Of a stretch of DNA of 20,954 nucleotides, positions 16,087 through 20,954 are shown in pieces. Below the pieces are notes generated by a model, which saw nothing but the letters and a program-made list of their open reading frames with translations, had not been told where the DNA came from and did not search any database. The position numbers and the translations under genes were made by a program. Each line of letters starts with the position of its first letter. Positions within the stretch are counted from its first letter, which is position 1. Location: positions 1 to 20,954 of the forward strand of contig DAOTHZ010000036.1 of NCBI GenBank assembly GCA_035447945.1, given 5' to 3'. The DNA is from Syntrophomonas_B sp035447945 (GTDB lineage Bacteria; Bacillota; Syntrophomonadia; Syntrophomonadales; Syntrophomonadaceae).

Positions 16087-17613
16087 CTATCGGTTAAATC
16101 CCAGGAAAGTATAAATGAAACTGCTCTTGGCATCAGGGGTGAGATCCTGACAGATGTGTTTCACTTCGCTGTAAGCCATCAAAGCATGGTAACAATTTTC
16201 TCGCCCATAACCGCTTTCTTTGTATCCACCAAAAGGTACATCAGGACGCAGGATATGCCAGGTATTGATCCAGACACTGCCGGTGCGCATACGCTTGGCC
16301 ACCTTTTGCGCCCGGGTGGTATTGGTGGAACAAACACCTCCACCGAGGCCGTAAGGGCTGTCATTGGCGATGGCGATCGCTTCATCCAGATCATCATAAG
16401 GGATCACACATTGTACCGGCCCGAAAATTTCTTCCCGGACGTGCTGCATTTGGTTGCTGCAATTGATAAAAATGGTAGGTTCATGGTAGAAGCCATTGTC
16501 ATAGATACCCCCGCTCAAGCGGTTGCCGCCGTAAGCGATTTGGGCACCTTCCTTCTGTCCGATCTTTACATAATTCATAATCGTCTGCAATTGCTGGGAG
16601 GAAGCGATGGGTCCCAAGTCGGTAGCCAGATCCATCTGGTCGCCGATATTGAGTTTTTTGATTTTGGTGATGATGGCATCAACCAGTTGATCCTGCATCT
16701 TACGAGGGACAATCAGACGGGTGCCGGACTCGCAGACCTGCCCGCTGTGGGTGAGGAAAGCCAGCAAGGTCATGCTGGAGGCCATTTCAATGTCGGCATC
16801 ATCAAGAACGATCAACGGTGATTTGCCGCCCAATTCAAGGGTTACACGCTTGATGCCGTCGGCAGCCAGATGTGCGATTTGTCGTCCTACCTCGGTTGAA
16901 CCGGTGAAACCGATTTTATCCACTTGGGGATGAGCAGCGAGGTAGTTGCCGATCGATGCTCCCGGACCGGTTACAACGTTGAATACCCCTGGGGGGATGC
17001 CGGCATCGGACAAAATCTTCGCTAGTTCCAGCGTGGTGACCGGAGTAATACTGGCTGGTTTCATCACAATGCTGTTACCCATGGCCAGCGCCGGGGCAAA
17101 TTTATATGCGGCCAGGATCATGGGGAAATTCCAGGGGGTAATACCTGCACATACACCAATTGGCTCACGTATGGCATAGCTGTGCATAGGGGCTACCCAA
17201 GGCGGGCAAATAGCATGTTCGACCTCCGGCATTTGTTTGAGGATGGCGGCTGACATGGCCAACGAACCGGCAACGGACATAACATCAACGAATCCGGTCC
17301 GGCGTAATGTGGCACCTGAGGTAAGTGCTTCCAGCCAGGCCAATCGATCCTTGTTGGCGAGGACTGCCATGGTTGCGCGGGTCAGCACTTCGATTCTTTC
17401 ATCGATGGATTTGCCTGACCAAATACCGGATTCGAAAGCAGCTCGGGCTGAGTGCAGGGCTTTGTCAATATCACCTTGTGTTGCCCGCGGTACACGAGCC
17501 ACAACCTCCTGATTGGCAGGATTGATGACATCCATCATGTCGCCTGATTCACCGGCTGTCCATTGCCCATCAATGTACAATTGGTATTCCAGTATTTCCT
17601 TACTTACCAACAA
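16087..17613 (-). CDS. NAD(P)-dependent aldehyde dehydrogenase
   Basis: A 508-residue aldehyde dehydrogenase of the classical superfamily. Visible are TPWNFPM (159-165, oxyanion-hole N162), KPASITP (185-191), the cofactor loop FTGSTEVGR (236-244), catalytic E260 in LELGGKSP and the nucleophile C294 in SGQVCESGTRL, and PFGGYKESGYGREN near the C terminus. It oxidises an aldehyde to the free carboxylic acid, not the CoA ester, as expected from the ALDH rather than the acylating type. No ATG is available near the start: two consecutive TTG codons (17613 and 17610) follow a GGGGGAGG site on the minus strand. Spacing to GGAGG is 2 or 5 bases, so 17610 is nearly as likely. It is first in an operon with the iron alcohol dehydrogenase. 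Confidence 0.92.
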   Translation of the reverse strand: MLVSKEILEYQLYIDGQWTAGESGDMMDVINPANQEVVARVPRATQGDIDKALHSARAAFESGIWSGKSIDERIEVLTRATMAVLANKDRLAWLEALTSGATLRRTGFVDVMSVAGSLAMSAAILKQMPEVEHAICPPWVAPMHSYAIREPIGVCAGITPWNFPMILAAYKFAPALAMGNSIVMKPASITPVTTLELAKILSDAGIPPGVFNVVTGPGASIGNYLAAHPQVDKIGFTGSTEVGRQIAHLAADGIKRVTLELGGKSPLIVLDDADIEMASSMTLLAFLTHSGQVCESGTRLIVPRKMQDQLVDAIITKIKKLNIGDQMDLATDLGPIASSQQLQTIMNYVKIGQKEGAQIAYGGNRLSGGIYDNGFYHEPTIFINCSNQMQHVREEIFGPVQCVIPYDDLDEAIAIANDSPYGLGGGVCSTNTTRAQKVAKRMRTGSVWINTWHILRPDVPFGGYKESGYGRENCYHALMAYSEVKHICQDLTPDAKSSFIYTFLGFNR

Positions 17614-17615
17614 AA

Positions 17616-17623
17616 CCTCCCCC
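17616..17623 (-). promoter_or_regulatory. Ribosome binding site before tandem TTG starts of the aldehyde dehydrogenase
   Basis: The minus strand reads GGGGGAGG immediately before two TTG codons, with no ATG or GTG start nearby. The strong site compensates for the weak initiation codon, but which TTG is used is undecided. Confidence 0.65.
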
Positions 17624-17668
17624 TCTCAAATTTGTGATTTAGCGATCATAATATCATATTAACATAGC

Positions 17669-17674
17669 ATTATA
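17669..17674 (-). promoter_or_regulatory. Possible -10 element for the ALDH-ADH operon
   Basis: A TATAAT on the minus strand lies about 56 bases upstream of the aldehyde dehydrogenase start in a very AT-rich gap. TTTACC about 19 bases further upstream is the best -35 candidate, but the spacing is long. No sigma-54 type element was found in this gap. Confidence 0.35.
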
Positions 17675-17740
17675 TGAAATAAATACTAATTAAGGTAAAT
17701 GATGAATATACATATAATCATCCTCAGATTTTATAGACAT

Positions 17741-17770
17741 AAAAAAAGACCCACCGCAATGATGGGCCTT
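17741..17770 (-). terminator. Rho-independent terminator after the CoA-transferase gene
   Basis: On the minus strand AAGGCCCATC pairs with GGTGGGTCTT (two G-T wobbles, 5-base loop) and is followed by seven T. It lies 13 bases beyond the CoA-transferase stop and separates that gene from the ALDH-ADH operon. Confidence 0.85.
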
Positions 17771-17783
17771 ACCATTATTAATG

Positions 17784-19187
17784 CTACTCGATTTTATTGG
17801 TCCGGCGCCAGATCTTGCGCTCTTCCGCTGCTTTAATCAAATCATCACGGAAGTCGGGGTGAGCGATGGAGATGAGTTTCTCCGCCCGGTACCAGGTCGG
17901 ACATGTTTTCAGGCTGATTACGCCGTATTCTGTGACGACATGATTGATCATCTGGCGAGAAAGGGTAGTGATGGAGCCGGGTTCAAAATTGGGAACGATC
18001 CTGGAAATAACGGTGCCGTCTTTCTTTGTATGGGTGGAGGGCAGACAAATAAAACTGCGACCGCCTTTGGACCAGAATGCACCGAGCACGAAGTCAGACA
18101 TGCCGCCATTTCCAGATACCTGTTTGGATCCTGAACTTTCAGCATTGACCTGGCCATATAAGTCAACCTGCAGAGCCTGGTTGATCGAGATCAGGTTGTC
18201 AATCTGTGCCAGTTGCATGGGATGATTAACATAACCGACACTGCAGGAGGCAATAGCGGGATTGCGGTCCATCCAATCATAGAGTTCCTTGCCGCCCAGA
18301 GCGAATGTATAATTAATTTTCCCGGGATCGAAAATCTTTTTAATACCGGTCATTCTCCCGGCTTCCCACATATGCATATATGCATCGACCAGCATTTCTG
18401 TCCAGCCGCTCAGATCCTTAAGATCGGTTTCGCTGATCATGGTTCCCAGTAGGTTCGGCATAGCCCCGATTCCCAACTGGATGCACTGACCGTCCTGCAA
18501 GTATTCCAAAACATTGGCTGCGATTTTTGCATCTACATCGGTTGGATCAATTTTGGCCAACTCATACATTGGCGGGTTTTCTCCCTCTACGACGTACGTT
18601 ACCTGGGAGATGTGAATCCGCTCCATATTTCCGCCATAGCAGTAAGGAATATTCTGGTTAACTTCGACAATACGATTCTTAGCGGTTACGGCCTGCAAAT
18701 AGCAGCATGAATTGTGCAGTCCCCAGTTGAAATAGCCATTCTCGTCCATAGGCGTAGTTTGAGCAATAAATACGTCCCGCAGATTGGTGCCGATCTTGCT
18801 TTTTTTAGAGCCCGGGTCTTCTTCATAATTGCCGTATTTCATATACATTTCTGATTCACCATATAGTGTGGGCTGATAGAAAACATTTCCGCATCTTTCC
18901 TGGAAAATACGGGTCAAGGCACTGAAATGTTGATCGTTGTAGGTGAAAACCTCTCCCATCGGGTCTTTCATGACAACTTCCGGAAGCGGGGGCACGGTTA
19001 CTGCACCCATAACATTGATATTTTTCAATTCGTCCTTGCGTGCTGCCAGGGCTGTGTCACAAGCTACCGGTTTGCCATTAAACATGGCGTAATCAATCCA
19101 TGCTCCGGATTTTACAACTTTCATTGCCTCTTCGGCTGTACGTAATTTGTCCTTGTACATTTGATGAAAATCTTTGTTCACAAACAA
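17784..19187 (-). CDS. Acetyl-CoA hydrolase/transferase family CoA-transferase (butyryl-/4-hydroxybutyryl-/propionyl-CoA type)
   Basis: A 467-residue class I CoA-transferase of the acetyl-CoA hydrolase/transferase family. Features are QLGIGAMPNLLG (237-248), TEMLVDAY with E264 as the probable catalytic glutamate, GYVNHPMQ (318-325), YGQVNAESSG (344-353) and the CoA-binding loop SGNGGMSDFVLGAFWSKGG (358-376). Such enzymes move CoA between acetate and butyrate, 4-hydroxybutyrate, propionate or succinate; the pattern is closest in my reading to butyryl-CoA:acetate transferases, but the acid cannot be settled. The start is TTG at 19187 with GGAGGGGG 5 bases upstream (GGAGG core); GTG at 19181 is possible but less well spaced. 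It has its own terminator and is divergent from the SDR gene, with which it shares a 230-base control region. Confidence 0.9.
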   Translation of the reverse strand: MFVNKDFHQMYKDKLRTAEEAMKVVKSGAWIDYAMFNGKPVACDTALAARKDELKNINVMGAVTVPPLPEVVMKDPMGEVFTYNDQHFSALTRIFQERCGNVFYQPTLYGESEMYMKYGNYEEDPGSKKSKIGTNLRDVFIAQTTPMDENGYFNWGLHNSCCYLQAVTAKNRIVEVNQNIPYCYGGNMERIHISQVTYVVEGENPPMYELAKIDPTDVDAKIAANVLEYLQDGQCIQLGIGAMPNLLGTMISETDLKDLSGWTEMLVDAYMHMWEAGRMTGIKKIFDPGKINYTFALGGKELYDWMDRNPAIASCSVGYVNHPMQLAQIDNLISINQALQVDLYGQVNAESSGSKQVSGNGGMSDFVLGAFWSKGGRSFICLPSTHTKKDGTVISRIVPNFEPGSITTLSRQMINHVVTEYGVISLKTCPTWYRAEKLISIAHPDFRDDLIKAAEERKIWRRTNKIE

Positions 19188-19189
19188 AT

Positions 19190-19197
19190 CCCCCTCC
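19190..19197 (-). promoter_or_regulatory. Ribosome binding site of the CoA-transferase
   Basis: GGAGGGGG on the minus strand is centred to favour the TTG at 19187 over the in-frame GTG at 19181 and the later ATG at residue 10. Confidence 0.75.
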
Positions 19198-19240
19198 GCA
19201 ATCTCAATTTGTAATAATCATTTCAACAATATTACATTGA

Positions 19241-19246
19241 ATTATA
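19241..19246 (-). promoter_or_regulatory. Possible -10 element for the CoA-transferase gene
   Basis: TATAAT on the minus strand lies 53 bases upstream of the TTG start. There is no recognisable -35 hexamer at the right distance, so activator-dependent or weak transcription is possible. Confidence 0.3.
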
Positions 19247-19275
19247 TATTAAAACAAAATGAAATAATAGGTATT

Positions 19276-19308
19276 TTTACGAAGTAATAAAACACGCAAT
19301 ATTACGAA
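19276..19308. repeat. Direct repeat of TTACGAA in the divergent control region
   Basis: TTTACGAA (19276-19283) and ATTACGAA (19301-19308) are spaced 25 bases apart; the first also forms the small palindrome TTAC-GAA-GTAA. They lie 47-79 bases upstream of the sigma-54 -24 box, within the range used by enhancer-binding proteins. The regulatory role is inferred. Confidence 0.35.
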
Positions 19309-19354
19309 AATTGGGAAAATAAACACAAATATAGAATTGATTTTAGAAATGAAA

Positions 19355-19370
19355 TGGCATGTTCATTGCA
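19355..19370 (+). promoter_or_regulatory. Sigma-54 (RpoN) -24/-12 promoter of the SDR gene
   Basis: TGGCATG (19355-19361), exactly four bases, then TTGCA (19366-19370) fit the RpoN consensus TGGCACG-N4-TTGCA with one mismatch (T for C). The invariant GG and GC are in the correct phase. It lies 47 bases upstream of the SDR start codon, with the ribosome binding site between them. Sigma-54 promoters need an AAA+ enhancer-binding activator, whose gene is not in the window. Confidence 0.8.
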
Positions 19371-19402
19371 TTATAATTAAATCTATGGATGTGTATGTAA
19401 CA

Positions 19403-19410
19403 AAAGGAGG
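19403..19410 (+). promoter_or_regulatory. Ribosome binding site fixing the SDR start
   Basis: AAAGGAGG, 7 bases before ATG 19418. Earlier in-frame start codons (from 19337) lie upstream of the sigma-54 -12 box and so are excluded if that promoter is used. Confidence 0.9.
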
Positions 19411-19417
19411 AAGCGCA

Positions 19418-20197
19418 ATGAAGGTATTGGAAATGTTTAAATTAAACGGCAAAACAGCGGTGGTAACAGGAGGATCAATTGGTTTAGGAGCCTACATGGC
19501 AACCGCTTTGGCGGAAGCTGGAGCCAATGTGGTAATCGCTGCTCGCAAAGTTGACCGTTGCATCGAATTGGCTGAAGAATTGGAAAAATTAGGAGTTAAA
19601 ACGCTGGGTGTAGCCTGCGATGTAAGCAAAGCTGAGGACTGCCAGAATTTAGTGGACGTCACTGTGAAAGAATTCGGCAGCCTTGATATATTGGTCAATA
19701 ATGCCGGACTGACTTGGGGTGGAGATTCGATGACCTTTGCCATGAAAGACTGGCACAAGGTTATGGATCTCAACCTGCATGGATTGTTTCAATTGACGCA
19801 AATGGCCGGTCGGGTAATGCGTGAACAGGGTTACGGGAAGATCATCAACATCTGTTCCCTGGGTGGATATGGCGGAACCAAACCGGAAGAAATGGATGCC
19901 GTAGCCTACAATGCCAGCAAAGGGGCATTGATGACGTTAACCAAAGACCTGGCGGTAAAATGGGCCAGATATGGAATATATGTAAATGCCCTTGCTCCGG
20001 GATTCTTCCCCACGCATATGACGGAATGGATTCTGGAAAAGAATTCAAAATACCTCCTGCCCAGAGTTCCTTTCGGTCGTTACGGCGGAGAAGACGATCT
20101 CAAAGGAGCTGTGGTGTTCCTGGCCTCGGCAGCTTCAAACTTCATCACTGGCCAGATCATCAATGTTGACGGCGGTGAAATGGCCATGGTTCCCTAG
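19418..20197 (+). CDS. Short-chain dehydrogenase/reductase (SDR)
   Basis: A 259-residue classical SDR. The Rossmann cofactor loop is TGGSIGLG (17-24), followed by CDVS (67-70), NNAG (94-97), and the catalytic set N118, S147, Y164 and K168 (YNASK). The ending ITGQIINVDGGEMAMVP is typical of the gluconate 5-dehydrogenase/3-oxoacyl reductase-like group. It should oxidise or reduce a hydroxyl/keto group with NAD(P)(H) in the cytoplasm. The arginine in AARK after beta-2 hints at, but does not prove, NADP use. The gene is monocistronic: a sigma-54 promoter lies upstream and a terminator follows. Being divergent from a CoA-transferase, it may act on a hydroxy- or keto-acid linked to that enzyme's substrate, which is an inference. 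Confidence 0.93.
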   Translation: MKVLEMFKLNGKTAVVTGGSIGLGAYMATALAEAGANVVIAARKVDRCIELAEELEKLGVKTLGVACDVSKAEDCQNLVDVTVKEFGSLDILVNNAGLTWGGDSMTFAMKDWHKVMDLNLHGLFQLTQMAGRVMREQGYGKIINICSLGGYGGTKPEEMDAVAYNASKGALMTLTKDLAVKWARYGIYVNALAPGFFPTHMTEWILEKNSKYLLPRVPFGRYGGEDDLKGAVVFLASAASNFITGQIINVDGGEMAMVP

Positions 20198-20225
20198 AGA
20201 ACAAATACGGTTTATTTAATTTACG

Positions 20226-20251
20226 AAAACCCGGAAATATTCCGGGTTTTT
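20226..20251 (+). terminator. Rho-independent terminator after the SDR gene
   Basis: AAAACCCGGAA (20226-20236) pairs with TTCCGGGTTTT (20240-20250) around a 3-base loop, with T continuing at 20251. It lies 28 bases after the SDR stop. Confidence 0.88.
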
Positions 20252-20284
20252 CTATTGTGCTTTTGGTTCATGATTAAACGATGA

Positions 20285-20300
20285 TGGCGCAATTGTGCCA
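20285..20300. promoter_or_regulatory. Imperfect 16-base palindrome, possible operator
   Basis: TGGCGCAATTGTGCCA is symmetric except at one pair of positions (5 and 12). It lies about 65 bases upstream of the promoter for the last gene. It has no T run and so is not a terminator. Confidence 0.35.
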
Positions 20301-20364
20301 AATGGAATCAATATGGGCAGAGTGGTTGACATTCTGTATCAATTTTTGCTGGGTTATCTTACCT

Positions 20365-20394
20365 TTGACGCTTCTTCTGCGATGCCTATAAAAT
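20365..20394 (+). promoter_or_regulatory. Sigma-70-type promoter of the last gene
   Basis: TTGACG (20365-20370), 16 bases, TATAAA (20387-20392); alternatively TAAAAT (20389-20394) with 18 bases. This leaves a 5' leader of about 130 bases before ATG 20530. Confidence 0.6.
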
Positions 20395-20529
20395 GATAGA
20401 TATCCAAATGAATTATCAAACAATCGTGGGAGCAAATTTTAATCCTGGAAAAAGGAGGATGAAAAACAGGTAATCTATATGGCAACCATGTTGTTCATTT
20501 GATGCAATCTATTTTACAAGGAGAAAAAT

Positions 20530-20954
20530 ATGAACCATAAGACCGCAGCAAGTATTTTGGCAGTTTTACTGTTTTTCGGCGTATGCATTTACATATCAGG
20601 TATCATAAAACCGCTTGACAAACTCGCTGGGAGCGAGCGCACAAATGAGATTAAAACGACTCAAAACAGCTTGGAACAGCGCGCTTCAGTTGATAAGGAA
20701 GTCACAGTGAAGCGTACTGATAGCCAGAAAAAAACAAAAAAAGTTCAGTCTCCTGCCCCACCGGCAGAGCCGAAAATCGTTCAAGTACAAACAGAAAACA
20801 GCGTGCAGGATAAAAGCAGCAATCCATCGTCCGGGACGACCAGCGTGAATCAGCATGAAAGCAGCGCGGCAAGCAACCCTGCCGGCTCCGGCAGCAACCC
20901 GGTAAGCCAGGGTAACAGCACCAATTCCAGCAACAATCAAGTATCGCGCGGGGA
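20530..20954 (+). CDS. Membrane-anchored low-complexity protein, 5' part only
   Basis: The frame starts at ATG 20530 with AAGGAG (20518-20523) 6 bases upstream and is still open at the window end after about 141 codons. The N terminus (MNHKTAASILAVLLFFGVCI and the residues after it) is a signal anchor or uncleaved signal peptide with one membrane segment (~5-26). It is followed by a charged stretch (~27-75, with the basic run QKKTKK) and then a linker rich in Ser, Asn, Gln, Gly and Pro (~75-141). Such linkers usually connect a membrane anchor to an extracytoplasmic domain such as a cell-wall binding or hydrolase domain, but that domain lies beyond the window. No function can be assigned. It has its own promoter and is separated from the SDR gene by a terminator. 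Confidence 0.75.
   Translation, partial: MNHKTAASILAVLLFFGVCIYISGIIKPLDKLAGSERTNEIKTTQNSLEQRASVDKEVTVKRTDSQKKTKKVQSPAPPAEPKIVQVQTENSVQDKSSNPSSGTTSVNQHESSAASNPAGSGSNPVSQGNSTNSSNNQVSRG

Larger units (their letters stand above)
20198..20529. other. 332-base intergenic region
   Basis: This gap holds the SDR terminator, an imperfect palindrome, a good sigma-70-type promoter, an unused AAAGGAGG (20451-20458) and a second ribosome binding site for the next gene. After the unused site only tiny frames are present (ATG 20459, four codons; ATG 20479, seven codons), neither well spaced from it. No further gene was seen. Confidence 0.6.

Noticed and set aside
15907..16821. A 304-codon plus-strand frame across the ADH/ALDH genes
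   Set aside because: It is antisense to two clear dehydrogenase genes and its translation shows no recognisable domain; it reflects codon composition.
20326..20359. TTGACA at 20326 as a promoter -35 box
   Set aside because: The nearest -10-like hexamer (TTATCT at 20354) is 22 bases away, too far; the TTGACG/TATAAA pair downstream is better spaced.
1..20954. CRISPR array, tRNA genes, insertion sequences or prophage
   Set aside because: By reading I saw no spaced repeat series, cloverleaf-like gene, transposase or phage structural gene; no search tool was run, so short or diverged examples could be missed.

Overview
The window looks like part of the chromosome of a strictly anaerobic, fermentative or acetogenic member of the Firmicutes, most plausibly a Negativicutes/Sporomusaceae-type bacterium. 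This is inferred from the gene families (ferredoxin-dependent pyruvate oxidoreductase, multidomain pyruvate carboxylase, HypB, acetate/butyrate-type CoA-transferase, ferredoxin-nitroreductase fusion), strong AGGAGG-type ribosome binding sites, several TTG starts and Firmicutes-like terminators. No rRNA gene was seen that could settle the taxonomy. No tRNA, CRISPR array, insertion sequence or prophage was recognised.

Layout. Positions 1-2550 hold the 3' end of porA, complete porB and a degenerate CobL (CbiE/CbiT)-like protein, closed by a strong terminator. Positions 2571-4069 (minus strand) carry exonuclease III and, upstream of it, an overlapping two-gene cassette that looks like an orphan polymorphic-toxin C-terminal domain plus its immunity protein. 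hypB (4104) and a MATE exporter (5018) follow on the plus strand, then a minus-strand MBL-fold hydrolase (6437-7252). Positions 7495-11333 form a co-directional cluster: cupin, lipoprotein substrate-binding protein, ABC ATPase, ABC permease and a 2x[4Fe-4S]-ferredoxin/nitroreductase fusion. Pyruvate carboxylase (11388-14816) ends at a bidirectional terminator. Positions 14877-19187 (minus strand) hold an aldehyde dehydrogenase/iron alcohol dehydrogenase operon and an upstream CoA-transferase gene with its own terminator. Divergent from the CoA-transferase is a short-chain dehydrogenase preceded by a near-consensus sigma-54 promoter. The window ends in the 5' part of a membrane-anchored, low-complexity protein.

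How the genes fit together. PorAB and pyruvate carboxylase sit on either side of the pyruvate node (acetyl-CoA and oxaloacetate). The ALDH, ADH, CoA-transferase and SDR genes together could oxidise or form an alcohol/aldehyde/acid set and activate the acid as a CoA ester; their true substrate cannot be read from sequence. The ABC transporter with cupin and ferredoxin-nitroreductase looks like uptake plus reductive processing of a small organic solute, again unidentified.

Best leads for unusual biology: the orphan toxin/immunity pair squeezed against hypB, the CobL-like protein that has lost its SAM-binding loop beside por, and the sigma-54-driven SDR divergent from a CoA-transferase gene. I did not find a clear, wholly new multi-gene system.
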